DNA of 40,847 nt from a virus. Below are positions 30,576 through 38,205 of this stretch, piece by piece. The DNA lies in IMG/VR virus record IMGVR_UViG_3300032046_000076, positions 1 through 40,847 of that record. The stretch is one strand, 5' to 3'. The translations under genes and the position numbers were made by a program. Positions within the stretch are counted from its first letter, which is position 1. Every line of letters starts with the position of its first letter. Under the pieces are notes generated by a model. That model had not been told where the DNA came from. It ran no database searches and was given only the letters and a program-made list of their open reading frames with translations.

Positions 30576-31877
30576 TTACACCGCGCCACCAGCAGGAGGC
30601 GTAACCACCGGCCTTTCGATCGTCATGGGCGCATAGTCCGCCGCCCTTCTAATCTCCTCCTGCGTGTACGCCGGATCATCGCCAGCATCGAACATGGTCT
30701 TGTTCGTGTCCGCCATGGTCTTAGCCTTATCCAGTCTATCCTTGTCGCTAGGCTCAAGCAGATCCGCCCACTCGATAATGAAATCACCTTTTTCGATGAT
30801 TCCCATTAACTGGAATCGGCCTACAAACTCTTCCAGCACCGGGGTAATATCATTGGTTTGGCGTGAACCACAACGGATTGCCATATCCTTCTGATCTTGA
30901 TCGGACGCTAAGCGCCCTGTCTGCTGACCAAACACGATAGTAAACGGAACCTGAATAGACGCTGAAAACTCATTTGCAGGCACAGTCCAAGGGCCAGTGG
31001 GATCTGATACCGTGGTTTGCAGTGTGGTGGCTTTAGCTCCTTGTAGCCCTAGTGCCGCGTCAGTATTGGTATTTAGTGCCGCAAACTGCTCGTTCAGCAT
31101 ATCGCGCACTTTGATTGGGTTACCTTGCGCGTCCGTTCCTTGTGGATCTGCATCCACGTCGAATTCAACCACCACAGTACGCGCCGAGTTCTTTAGGAAT
31201 GATTCTGCACTACCGCCGGACACCTTTTCCATGTCGATCAGCGAGTTAATGCCCGCCTTCAAAAATGGCCGGTAACGAATCTCTTGCACCCGCGTCCAGT
31301 GGATATTGGTTACAACCTTGGCCTGATTGGCGCGATCCTCCGGTCGATCCTCAGTGTATGACCACATCGTAGGTTCGCCATAGCGCTCAGACGCTTGGTC
31401 CATATCCCAAGCTACGGCGGTGATTTCATCCTCCCAGCAAGGGATCAACTTAACCAGTCTGGTGGCCGTATCTAGCGGCTCGTTCCATTTCTTGTTATCC
31501 GCCACCTGATAGATAATTGCCGAGTAATGCCCTACCATGCCGCGCCGGTCAGCCTCGATGATGTTCTTCCATACTTTAAGCTTCTTGTCGCCGAAGAATG
31601 CTTTTAAATCTTTCTCCCACTGGTTTTCTTTTTCGTCGCCATTGTTGAGCTTAATACGCGGATACTTTGACCAGCACTTTCCAAGCACCCGTTCAACCGC
31701 ACCATGCGCCGCGCCACGACGTTCGTAAGCGGTGCGCATCTGCTGGAACGTAACTTCTGCAGGATAGCCGTACGTACACCACGCTGTCGGACGTTTATTG
31801 TCTAGTGAGCCCTCTCCGCCAGCAAACGCCTGCCGCGCCGCGCTGATTGCGCTGTTTATTGCCATCATTAATTTCAT
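30576..31877 (-). CDS. Portal protein (DUF1073 family)
   Basis: A 433-aa protein. The sequence QQMRTAYERRGAAHGAVERV, EADRRGMVGHYSAIIYQVAD, LLEPSDKDRLDKAKTMADTN and MTIERPVV match DUF1073-type phage portals. The dodecameric portal is the DNA gate of the head and the docking site of terminase. ATG 31877 has GAGG 6 bases upstream; TTG 31889 is the alternative. The Pfam entry also covers the N-terminal region of some anti-CBASS proteins, but no such C-terminal domain is seen here. Confidence 0.82.
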   Translation of the reverse strand: MKLMMAINSAISAARQAFAGGEGSLDNKRPTAWCTYGYPAEVTFQQMRTAYERRGAAHGAVERVLGKCWSKYPRIKLNNGDEKENQWEKDLKAFFGDKKLKVWKNIIEADRRGMVGHYSAIIYQVADNKKWNEPLDTATRLVKLIPCWEDEITAVAWDMDQASERYGEPTMWSYTEDRPEDRANQAKVVTNIHWTRVQEIRYRPFLKAGINSLIDMEKVSGGSAESFLKNSARTVVVEFDVDADPQGTDAQGNPIKVRDMLNEQFAALNTNTDAALGLQGAKATTLQTTVSDPTGPWTVPANEFSASIQVPFTIVFGQQTGRLASDQDQKDMAIRCGSRQTNDITPVLEEFVGRFQLMGIIEKGDFIIEWADLLEPSDKDRLDKAKTMADTNKTMFDAGDDPAYTQEEIRRAADYAPMTIERPVVTPPAGGAV

Positions 31878-31903
31878 TGCGTACCTCAATCATTATTTTG
31901 CAT

Positions 31904-31912
31904 ATTATAGCA
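31904..31912 (-). promoter_or_regulatory. Extended -10 promoter before the portal gene
   Basis: TGC-TATAAT on the - strand, 27 bases upstream of the portal start. Same nonamer as before the tail chaperone and connector genes. Confidence 0.55.
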
Positions 31913-31989
31913 ACTAATATCGCCGATACGGTGGCAGCACCTGGCTGGCGGCATTACAATAGCCAATCAACAATTTATCAAGGAATATC

Positions 31990-32214
31990 ATGCACTTAAT
32001 CCCCGACTGGAAATCTGCCCACAAAAAGGCCGTAATCGTATTCTGCGTTGTTGCCGGAATTGTGGCTCAATACTACACCGACGTACTGCAGTTTGCGTTC
32101 GATCAGTTGCCATCTATCGTGCAGTACATGCCAGAGTCGCCCGGGTGGGGAAGGTGGTTGCCGTGGGTGATTATCGGGCTGCGGATTGTGTCATTCAAAA
32201 AGAAGGGTGAATGA
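31990..32214 (+). CDS. Holin-like small membrane protein
   Basis: A 74-aa protein with one clear membrane segment (AVIVFCVVAGIVAQYYTDVL, residues 14-33) and a weaker one (WLPWVIIGLRIV, 56-67), and a basic tail FKKKGE. It directly precedes the spanin genes, the normal place of a holin in Gram-negative phages. AAGGAA precedes the ATG. Its stop overlaps the Rz start. A competing holin candidate is at 34874-35131. Confidence 0.6.
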   Translation: MHLIPDWKSAHKKAVIVFCVVAGIVAQYYTDVLQFAFDQLPSIVQYMPESPGWGRWLPWVIIGLRIVSFKKKGE

Positions 32215-32510
32215 TGCCTGTCATGATGCAATCAATTATTGCCAGCCTAATGGCCGGGTTTCTTGTGGGCGGATATGCCGGCTATCAATACAGTGAAGGT
32301 CAGCAGGCAATCAAAACAACCATAGAAGAGCGAGCCATTAAAGCATCAAATAAGGCAACAGCATCGGCCATAGCGGCCATCGAAGTGAAGAATACGACCA
32401 TCTACCAGCGAGTGCAGAAACATGTTAAAACTGATCCGGTGTATCGCTCTGCTAGTTGCGTGCATAGCGCTGACGTCATGCGCGAACTTAACGCCGCCCT
32501 CACCGAATAA
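32211..32510 (+). CDS. Rz-like inner-membrane spanin
   Basis: A 99-aa protein with an N-terminal membrane anchor (SIIASLMAGFLVGGYAGYQY, residues 8-27) and a periplasmic helical part rich in Ala, Lys and Glu, ending CVHSADVMRELNAALTE. This is the i-spanin layout. The Rz1 gene begins inside it in another frame, as in lambda. With Rz1 it fuses inner and outer membranes at lysis. Confidence 0.82.
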   Translation: MMPVMMQSIIASLMAGFLVGGYAGYQYSEGQQAIKTTIEERAIKASNKATASAIAAIEVKNTTIYQRVQKHVKTDPVYRSASCVHSADVMRELNAALTE

Positions 32511-32643
32511 CTTAGTGGTTGTGTCGTGCCCGGAATTGACCGGCCTGCGTGATAATAGCTTTGAAGCGACAACATTAAAACTCACGGAAGTGTCTGGAAT
32601 TTACAAGCGGTGCAGGCGGGCAGCTATTGGTGGTAAGGAGTGA
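32422..32643 (+). CDS. Rz1-like outer-membrane lipoprotein (o-spanin)
   Basis: A 73-aa protein starting inside Rz (out of frame) and extending 133 bases beyond it. The signal MLKLIRCIALLVACIALTSC has a lipobox ALTSC, with lipid attached to Cys20, followed by a Pro-rich stretch (LTPPSPNN). This is the classical Rz1 design and shows a Gram-negative host. Confidence 0.85.
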   Translation: MLKLIRCIALLVACIALTSCANLTPPSPNNLVVVSCPELTGLRDNSFEATTLKLTEVSGIYKRCRRAAIGGKE

Positions 32644-32800
32644 ATGATATTGTGATGCAATGATTTATGGCTTGTTTCAAAATGAAGGGCGGCTTCAATA
32701 CGTGGTTGCCATTCTAAATTGCCTAAAAATCATTAAAATTCACCAAAAAAGTTTGCCATTACAGGTAAATATCATGAAACAAAATCTTATATCTAGAAGT

Positions 32801-32825
32801 GGCGGGATTAAATTAAAATCCCGCC
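32801..32825. terminator. Hairpin between convergent spanin and terminase genes
   Basis: GGCGGGATT...AATCCCGCC, a 9-bp stem with a 7-base AT loop between the ends of Rz1 and terL. There is no clean T-run on either side, so it is probably an imperfect bidirectional terminator or an mRNA end stabiliser. The 157 bases before it hold no gene. Confidence 0.55.
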
Positions 32826-32829
32826 ATCA

Positions 32830-34371
32830 TCAATTAAAAACTCGACTTGTTTTTCTTTTGTTCTCAACAACTGCCAAATACCTAAAGGCATCCGCTCCAT
32901 GGGATGACCAGTCATGTAATGGGTTATCTTTCCAACACCCAAGCCTGTCATCCCAAGCCTTCCTGTAGTGTTCCAGTACCTTTACCCCTTCGACCGTATT
33001 CTTTTCATCGAATACGCACCTGGCCAGCAACAATCTGGCTTGCTCAATTCCGTCCATAATCCCTAGCTTTGGTGCTACTGAAAACTTAATGGAATACTTT
33101 ACGCCGCCATACTCCACGCCCTCTGCCGCTAAATCCTTGCGCGTCTTACCCTTGCTGGCAAACTCTCGGTTATTGATGTCATGCGGGGCCGTGTGAACGC
33201 CAAATGACCATTTATTCTTCAGGCCCCTATCCTCAATCACCTTGATGTAATGGCCCAAACTTTCGCCAGAATTTTCGTAATAATCCAGAATATGCGGCGC
33301 GTCACCGACCATGCGATAGAACCATATCGCCGTACTGTCTCCAATGCCGATATCCCAGCAAGTATGCACGGGCAAGTGGCTGTTGTCAGGCAAGTCACAT
33401 ATGCGACCATCTTTATAGATGGCAGTGAACTGCAGCGCGTAATAAGCGCCTTCAATAGCTTGCGAGAATGCTTCTTCTGGCATGCTTGGGTACTCCCGCG
33501 TCATGTCTCCGCCAAGAGTTGCCTCCTTGCTAACGTACCATTTCTTTTGACCTTCTGATAACTTAATGCCGTGCTTCGATTCTAGCTTTACAAAGTAAGC
33601 CGCCATCCGATCAGGGATATTAATCTCTTCGGCCATAGAGTAGCTTGGATCTTGCCACCATGAATAAAAGTGGAACAGGTACTGCATCGAGTTTGGAGTT
33701 TTACCGCGTTCAAGCAATGCCCTGGCAGTTTCCGCGTATTCGTAGAAATACCCTTCCCGACCCTCTGCCGTGCTTTCAATGGTAATGCGATTACCAGCGC
33801 CGACCGCCTGCAGTGCCCCGGTGACGATTTCTTTGGCCTTCTCCGGGTACTTCTTACAGATCTTGCCAAACTCTGAAATGTGGAGTGATTGCAGCGTGCC
33901 ACCACGGTATCCAGTACCGACCCTGATGCTTGACCCATTACTGAAAACGTACCCGGTGTCTTTGTCGTTGGTCGGCACAGGCAAATTAAACCGTCCGTTG
34001 GTTAGGTAATTTATAAACCCAGAATTCATCTTACTGTAGGCGAACCGGATCTTATTCCGGTAAATGTCCTTTGCGTCCTCGAACGAGTGCGCAATGCAGC
34101 CGGCTGAAAAGTTCGGGATAAACAGGCAATCATCAAGCGCCGATAGCATGGCGAACGTGGTAAACCCAAGCTGCCGGGCCTTCAATACCAGGTCGTTATT
34201 GTGCGAAGAAGCAAAGAATGCTTTCTGCGCAAAGTTAGGAATGAATTGGACTTCTTTCCCTGATTTGTTTTTAATGCTGTACAAAGTATTGAGCCGGAAC
34301 CACTTGTTAGTGATGCCGGCCCGCCATGCCTCGATATTGCCCGGGTCTGACTTAATCAGATCGAGCAACAC
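32830..34371 (-). CDS. Terminase large subunit
   Basis: A 513-aa protein if started at GTG 34371, which has GAGG 5 bases upstream and follows terS by 10 bases; the frame extends to TTG 34443 without a ribosome site. The ATPase has LKARQLGFTTFAML (Walker A-like, residues about 63-76) and LHISEFGK (Walker B region). The nuclease part begins at CWDIGIGDSTAIWF and ends near SHGADAFRYLA, with the Asp residues of an RNase H-like fold. It pumps and cuts DNA at packaging. Confidence 0.88.
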   Translation of the reverse strand: MLLDLIKSDPGNIEAWRAGITNKWFRLNTLYSIKNKSGKEVQFIPNFAQKAFFASSHNNDLVLKARQLGFTTFAMLSALDDCLFIPNFSAGCIAHSFEDAKDIYRNKIRFAYSKMNSGFINYLTNGRFNLPVPTNDKDTGYVFSNGSSIRVGTGYRGGTLQSLHISEFGKICKKYPEKAKEIVTGALQAVGAGNRITIESTAEGREGYFYEYAETARALLERGKTPNSMQYLFHFYSWWQDPSYSMAEEINIPDRMAAYFVKLESKHGIKLSEGQKKWYVSKEATLGGDMTREYPSMPEEAFSQAIEGAYYALQFTAIYKDGRICDLPDNSHLPVHTCWDIGIGDSTAIWFYRMVGDAPHILDYYENSGESLGHYIKVIEDRGLKNKWSFGVHTAPHDINNREFASKGKTRKDLAAEGVEYGGVKYSIKFSVAPKLGIMDGIEQARLLLARCVFDEKNTVEGVKVLEHYRKAWDDRLGCWKDNPLHDWSSHGADAFRYLAVVENKRKTSRVFN

Positions 34372-34381
34372 CTGAGCCTCA

Positions 34382-34837
34382 TCAATCAGCGTCTTGTTGT
34401 CCACGGGTAGCCATGTACTCAGCAAAATTGTCTGTTGCGTCAATCTTAACCTCTTGACGATCGCGCCAAATCTTAGGCTGGCGATTCTTTAACCAGGCCA
34501 TAGCGGCACCAGTATCTGGTGGGTAGTGCTTGGTAATCACGGTCTGCACAATCTGACCTTCAATCACCTTGATATCTACCTCCGGATGGGAGTACCCAAT
34601 GGCCCGGTGGTGTAATGAAACAGCCACCTCAGCATCAGCAGATATCTTGCCTTCTTTTACGGACGCAAGAAATTCTGGATGCTCGCGCTTCCAGTTATTG
34701 ATTGTTGTTACGGATACATCAAAAACTTCTGCCAATTGTTCGTCCGTCGCACCAAGCAACATGCATATCTTGCGGGCCTGAGCGACATACTTTGGATCAT
34801 ACGCAGATGGGCGACCCACTTTATTTTCATCGCTCAT
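34382..34837 (-). CDS. Terminase small subunit
   Basis: A 151-aa protein. Residues 16-60 form a helix-turn-helix (KICMLLGATDEQLAEVFDVS, VTTINNWKREHPEFLASVKE) typical of terminase small subunits, followed by a helix and strand pair for oligomerisation (TKHYPPDTGAAMAWLKNRQP). It recognises the packaging site and recruits the large subunit. A GGGGAATAT site precedes the ATG. The gene begins the head operon behind a terminator. Confidence 0.85.
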   Translation of the reverse strand: MSDENKVGRPSAYDPKYVAQARKICMLLGATDEQLAEVFDVSVTTINNWKREHPEFLASVKEGKISADAEVAVSLHHRAIGYSHPEVDIKVIEGQIVQTVITKHYPPDTGAAMAWLKNRQPKIWRDRQEVKIDATDNFAEYMATRGQQDAD

Positions 34838-34849
34838 ATATTCCCCAAT

Positions 34850-34876
34850 AAAAAAACCGGCATCATCGCCGGCTTA
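34850..34876 (-). terminator. Intrinsic terminator before terS
   Basis: On the - strand GCCGG...CCGGC pairing around GATGAT (5-bp stem, 6-base loop), followed by seven T. It overlaps the end of the holin-like gene. Confidence 0.8.
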
Positions 34877-35131
34877 TTGTTCACGTTCCAGCTTAGCAAT
34901 CTCGAATTCTTTAATTCGTTGATCAAGCAAGTTTAGCCGTCGTCGCTGGTGCAGGGTGGTCAGTGTGTATACCGCTACCACAATACCAAGCGCGGTAGTC
35001 ACAACGCCAAGCGCGCTGTGGATATTACTCAGACCAACCGACGTTACCAAGGCGCTAATCATCCCTGTTATTTTTGGCTGAGTTGCGACCACTGAGAATG
35101 CCTCGTAAACGCTGTTTGCGTGATCGCTCAT
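34874..35131 (-). CDS. Holin-like membrane protein
   Basis: An 85-aa protein with two membrane segments (ITGMISALVTSVGLSNIHSA, about 21-40, and GVVTTALGIVVAVYTLTTLH, about 42-61) and a basic coiled end (QRRRLNLLDQRIKEFEIAKL). This is a class II holin layout. A second holin-like gene lies at 31990. It may be the true holin, an antiholin or an unrelated membrane protein. Overlaps the upstream gene by 4 bases. Confidence 0.6.
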   Translation of the reverse strand: MSDHANSVYEAFSVVATQPKITGMISALVTSVGLSNIHSALGVVTTALGIVVAVYTLTTLHQRRRLNLLDQRIKEFEIAKLEREQ

Positions 35132-35577
35132 AGCGGCAGTCCTGTATTTTTGAATAAGTATAGTAGACGATTACGTAGACCCAAACCAGCATCGACACCC
35201 CTGATAGTATGTCTGCAATCATCAATTCCCACCCGGATTAACATAGCCATTTGTACGCCATTGAGTATAAGTATGGCCATATTGTACGGTTGTGTATTGA
35301 TATGTAGCAAGACAATAAAGTAACCGATGCCGCTGAGTATGACGCCTATCAAGCTCGATATAGCCAAATCAATGGCTATTTTCGTGCCGATTTTGCACAG
35401 GCCCAGCGCTATAAATCCGTTAAATGCTGCAGCGCTTGCGAAATAAACAAAGTCACTCACGACACCATTAAATAAGAAATAATGCAACACTGATAACGCA
35501 CCAATGAAAAAAGCGGCCCGTCTATTATCACCACTTAAAAATGGTGCAATAATAAAAAAAGCCGCCTCTGCAATCAT
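35128..35577 (-). CDS. Multi-pass membrane protein
   Basis: A 149-aa protein with about four membrane segments (2-20, 24-45, 48-66, 70-92) and a short basic cytoplasmic end RNRLLYLFKNTGLPL. It lies between a 29-aa peptide gene and the holin-like gene. I recognise no family. It may assist lysis or superinfection exclusion. Confidence 0.6.
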   Translation of the reverse strand: MIAEAAFFIIAPFLSGDNRRAAFFIGALSVLHYFLFNGVVSDFVYFASAAAFNGFIALGLCKIGTKIAIDLAISSLIGVILSGIGYFIVLLHINTQPYNMAILILNGVQMAMLIRVGIDDCRHTIRGVDAGLGLRNRLLYLFKNTGLPL

Positions 35578-35578
35578 G

Positions 35579-35668
35579 CTATTTCTTCTTAGCTGGCACC
35601 ACTGGTTTGGCTGGTGGTGCTGATTTTGGTTGTTGGGTTGTACCGCCTCGGTGACCGCCTGCTGCCAT
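35579..35668 (-). CDS. 29-aa Pro/Lys-rich peptide
   Basis: Reads MAAGGHRGGTTQQPKSAPPA and ends VVPAKKK. GGAGA precedes the ATG and the stop is 1 base before the next gene. Short Gly- and Pro-rich peptides of this kind are common near phage head or lysis genes. Function unknown. Confidence 0.45.
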   Translation of the reverse strand: MAAGGHRGGTTQQPKSAPPAKPVVPAKKK

Positions 35669-35704
35669 GGTAAATCTCCATAAATAAATTAAAAGTTCAG
35701 GAGA

Positions 35705-36025
35705 TTATTTTAACACATAGCTACCATTCTTAATATCACGCAGCTTTTTTTCTACCAGTTTTCTTTGGGATTCGAGCTGGGCCACTTCTTCTGGTCGCTC
35801 CAGCCTTTGAGTATCGTCAATAAATGATATCGGCTCCAGCGTATCGCCGAAGTTTCTTAGTGCCTTAATCGCCGCATCAGTCACTTTTACCCGGCCAGTA
35901 CATTGAAAGCTAATGCAGGATGCCGACAGCCCCAAAGCTTCACCAAGCTGCTTGCCAGTCATACCAAGGCGCGCCATATTGACCACCAAATACATGCGCT
36001 TTGTCCACGCTTCATTAACTTTCAT
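35705..36025 (-). CDS. Helix-turn-helix protein
   Basis: A 106-aa protein. Residues 20-45 (MTGKQLGEALGLSASCISFQ) form a Cro/C1-like helix-turn-helix, and residues 75-100 a charged helix (EEVAQLESQRKLVEKKLRDI) for dimerisation. It is the first gene after the structured tRNA-like region and lies at the start of the late block, so it could control late transcription. AAAGG precedes the ATG. The regulatory role is inferred. Confidence 0.6.
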   Translation of the reverse strand: MKVNEAWTKRMYLVVNMARLGMTGKQLGEALGLSASCISFQCTGRVKVTDAAIKALRNFGDTLEPISFIDDTQRLERPEEVAQLESQRKLVEKKLRDIKNGSYVLK

Positions 36026-36047
36026 TGAATTGCCTTTTTGTTATTGA

Positions 36048-36122
36048 TGGGCCGGGCCAGACTCGAACTGGCATCGCCAAGCACATAAATCGCCCCGTTT
36101 TCCCGATATAAACTATCGGCCC
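36048..36122 (-). tRNA. tRNA-like gene, anticodon UUA (ochre suppressor type)
   Basis: 75 nt fold into a cloverleaf on the - strand: acceptor GGGCCGA/CCGGCCC (6 of 7 pairs), D stem GTTT/AAAC, anticodon stem GGGCG/TGCTT (weak, with three G-U pairs), T arm GCCAG-TTCGAGT-CTGGC, discriminator A. The loop ATTTATG puts TTA (36088-36086) at the anticodon, which reads the stop codon UAA. A32 and T37 are unusual, and CCA is not encoded, so it may be a decayed gene or a poor suppressor. Confidence 0.6.
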
Positions 36123-36149
36123 ATTGAATTACCAACATTACATCATGCT

Positions 36150-36251
36150 ATCGGCGCATGGGATTCGAACCCATGTGGGCCGCAGTATGTGATTGCAGAT
36201 TCGCCATGACCCTATATCTGCGTCAACCTTTATCCACTCAGTCAACGCCAA
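36150..36251 (-). tRNA. Aberrant tRNA-like element, anticodon unclear
   Basis: 102 nt. The acceptor TTGGCGT/GCGCCGA pairs fully (two G-U) and the T arm ATGGG-TTCGAAT-CCCAT is canonical. The D arm ACT...AGG resembles class II tRNAs. The anticodon region is too long: GCAGA...TCTGC encloses 17 bases, instead of 7. It could be a degraded tRNA, carry an insertion or be a tRNA mimic. Confidence 0.45.
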
Positions 36252-36771
36252 CAACATAATGCAATCTTGGTGCCCGCTACTTTTCCGGGCTGGCCATGCT
36301 GGGCCGGATGCTTAACCACCGGCGAATACTGTTTGTCCGTTTATTGACAGCACCTATCATTTGCGACGCTATAGCATCATTGACCGTAACCAATGAGCTG
36401 CCCGGCTCGCTACCGCTTAACTAGCGGATTACCAACATTGAAGCAAACAACCAAGCCATCAATTCATTATCAGGCACTTCAGTTTTGTCGCTACTTGCTT
36501 CAATGTTGATGCTGGTTTATTCGATACCAGCAAACGACGCCATCACACACTTTACGATAAATTGCAGCCGACTGTGTAGCTCTTAAATCTGCTGCTTAGG
36601 CCAGCAACTCCGGTATTTCACAATTATATCCGCACCACCGGACTGGAGGACTAAAGCGGCCAACTGTAATACACGCAACTCCCGCTTTACACTTATGCAA
36701 ATTATTGTTATTTTGCAATTCGCGTCATAAAATAAGGTGCGCTACCAATCAATAAATTAATTGTATCTGGC
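36252..36771 (-). other. Gene-free, structure-rich region
   Basis: No supported gene. A perfect 14-base inverted repeat CAACATTGAAGCAA (36433-36446) and TTGCTTCAATGTTG (36495-36508) encloses 48 bases. Other hairpins: CCGC/GCGG near 36414 and GCTGGT/ACCAGC near 36512-36532, whose loop (ATCGAATAA) looks like a stretched T loop. It may hold further decayed tRNAs or a non-coding RNA. Confidence 0.45.
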
Positions 36772-36801
36772 GCAATAAAAAAATGCAATGTTTTTTATTG
36801 C
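36772..36801 (-). terminator. AT-rich hairpin at the end of the repeat-protein gene
   Basis: GCAATAAAAAA pairs with TTTTTTATTGC around a short loop and contains its own T-run. A weak terminator, overlapping the stop at 36795. Confidence 0.4.
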
Positions 36802-37022
36802 TTGATGCGAAGCCTTTTATCATTAAGCATCATTTCCACCCAAATATCTCCATCAGGTGTTTTGCAAGCAAATTCAACTACCAGGCTTTTATCATCCGCC
36901 AATGCGCGCAATACATCAGCGCTGGGGTGTGGTGTTGGTTTGATGCGGTAATTTGCCATTTCATTCCATCGGTCATCCGTAGACTTAACATCAAACCATT
37001 TTCCAGTTCCTTGGCATTTATA
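36795..37022 (-). pseudogene. In-frame continuation of the repeat protein after a TAA
   Basis: Directly after the TAA at 37023-37025 the same frame continues for 75 codons: YKCQGTGKWFDVKSTDDRWN, then a strand-rich end. It has the W-x-K-S-x-D-x-x-W-N...YRIK pattern of the repeat modules before the stop. The first ATG of this part is at 36959 and gives 54 aa, but no ribosome site is seen. It is either readthrough product, a separate short gene, or decay. Confidence 0.55.
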
Positions 37023-37526
37023 TTACCGCTCCGGCCGCCCCTTAGCTTCCCATTTCGCCTTCAACGCAGCATGGCGCGATACTTCTTTAAATCGGTATTC
37101 CGTACCATCGCACCACGGCGGAAATTGTTCACGCCATGTCGAGTCAAGTGATTTATATTCAACCTTAGGCTTGCCATTAGCAATCCATAATTGCTCCATA
37201 TCAAACCATCGCGACTTGAATCGGTACTGCGTTCCTGCGTGCCAGTGTGGATGCTCGCATTCAGTCCACGCGCCATCATCACCAACCCTACACTGCATGG
37301 GTCGTTTCGTATCTTTCACCCATTCACTAATGATCGCAGCGTGAACGTGCGGGACTGGTTCCGGCTTTGTTTCTTGTTTCATTTTTTGTTCCTTTGTTTT
37401 TGTATAAATTGATGCAGCGGTTTTTGGGTTTTCTTCGTATAACATTAAAATAAAACCATACTCTTCACCATCTTTAGCATGAGATAGTAATAGATGTTTA
37501 TAAGGGCATTCCGCGGGCCATGGCAT
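37023..37526 (-). CDS. Tandem-module phage protein, interrupted by TAA
   Basis: As read, 167 aa. Two repeats of about 35-40 residues are visible: W(T/R)E-x-P-x-W-x-x-GT(E/Q)YRFK, at residues 88-103 and 127-146, each with Trp and aromatic positions. A third module lies beyond the stop. The N-terminal 48 residues have no ribosome site; ATG 37382 has a good AAGGAA site and may be the true start, but then a 148-base gap would remain. Such modules recur in phage proteins of unknown function, including the N-terminus of the DUF5664 protein here. Confidence 0.6.
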   Translation of the reverse strand: MPWPAECPYKHLLLSHAKDGEEYGFILMLYEENPKTAASIYTKTKEQKMKQETKPEPVPHVHAAIISEWVKDTKRPMQCRVGDDGAWTECEHPHWHAGTQYRFKSRWFDMEQLWIANGKPKVEYKSLDSTWREQFPPWCDGTEYRFKEVSRHAALKAKWEAKGRPER

Positions 37527-37530
37527 TTAA

Positions 37531-37614
37531 TCATCCCAACTTTCTAATTTGATTATTTGTTTTGCATCGTGCGATAAGCAACAGCCTGGCGCGTAAATAA
37601 AAAAACAGCTTCAT
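37531..37614 (-). CDS. 27-aa basic peptide
   Basis: Reads MKLFFYLRARLLLIARCKTN and ends RKLG, filling the gap between two genes. GGAG lies only 2 bases before the ATG. A hydrophobic basic peptide; translation is uncertain. Confidence 0.3.
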   Translation of the reverse strand: MKLFFYLRARLLLIARCKTNNQIRKLG

Positions 37615-37622
37615 CTCCACGC

Positions 37623-37859
37623 TCAATACTTAAACTGTAACAAAGACCAGATAATTAGCGATGCCCCAAACAAAAGTCCGGTAGACGATGAAATAATAAT
37701 CACGGTCATGCAGTAGCGATGAAACGGGTCTTTATCGTTCACCTGTTTGACGATAGAATAAGCAAGAAACACCATCATTGAAACAGCGTTAACTCCAAAA
37801 AAACCAAGTACCAGGTATAAAAATTTAAACAATTCACTTGATATGCTTGCATCATTCAT
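37623..37859 (-). CDS. 78-aa membrane protein
   Basis: Two membrane segments (FLYLVLGFFGVNAVSMMVFL and VIIISSSTGLLFGASLIIWS) joined by a charged loop QVNDKDPFHRY. AGG precedes the ATG, which overlaps the DUF1064 stop. Could be an early membrane protein such as an exclusion factor; no family recognised. Confidence 0.55.
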   Translation of the reverse strand: MNDASISSELFKFLYLVLGFFGVNAVSMMVFLAYSIVKQVNDKDPFHRYCMTVIIISSSTGLLFGASLIIWSLLQFKY

Positions 37860-37860
37860 T

Positions 37861-38205
37861 TCAAACCTCCAGCACCTTAATTCCGTGAACGTGCAGCATG
37901 AGCTTTCGCTTAATAACCCATGCTGGCAGTGTCTTGGTGTGGGCGCTTTTCACGTCAATCACTTCAATCCGCCCATCTGCGTACTCAACACGAAAATCAG
38001 CATAGTAGCTACATGCGCGCTCAACGCATTTGCCGCCAATCCACTGCGCTGGTATTAGCTCGAACTTAACCTGCTTTTCAACAGAAACAATGCGGTCAGC
38101 GGGATTCTCTGCCAACTTGAACCACTCAAGGCGCTTTGCATAATCCGCCTCCTTCTTTGAGTCGTATCCGTCCGTCTTTACGCTCCCGTGCTTTGTGCGC
38201 TTCAT
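37861..38205 (-). CDS. DUF1064 family nuclease-like protein
   Basis: A 114-aa protein with the DUF1064 pattern: GYDSKKEADYAKRLEWFKLA, VKFELIPAQW, ACSYYADFRVEYADGRIEVI and DVKS. The E in KKEAD and D..VIDVKS form a PDDEXK-type active site. Phage DUF1064 proteins are thought to be Holliday-junction or ssDNA nucleases used at late replication. Its ATG overlaps the stop of the upstream Rha/KilAC gene. Intact and of normal length. Confidence 0.8.
   Translation of the reverse strand: MKRTKHGSVKTDGYDSKKEADYAKRLEWFKLAENPADRIVSVEKQVKFELIPAQWIGGKCVERACSYYADFRVEYADGRIEVIDVKSAHTKTLPAWVIKRKLMLHVHGIKVLEV

Noticed and set aside
32660-32968. + strand frame after Rz1
   Set aside because: It overlaps the 3' end of terL in the opposite direction, crosses a hairpin and has no ribosome site or family resemblance.
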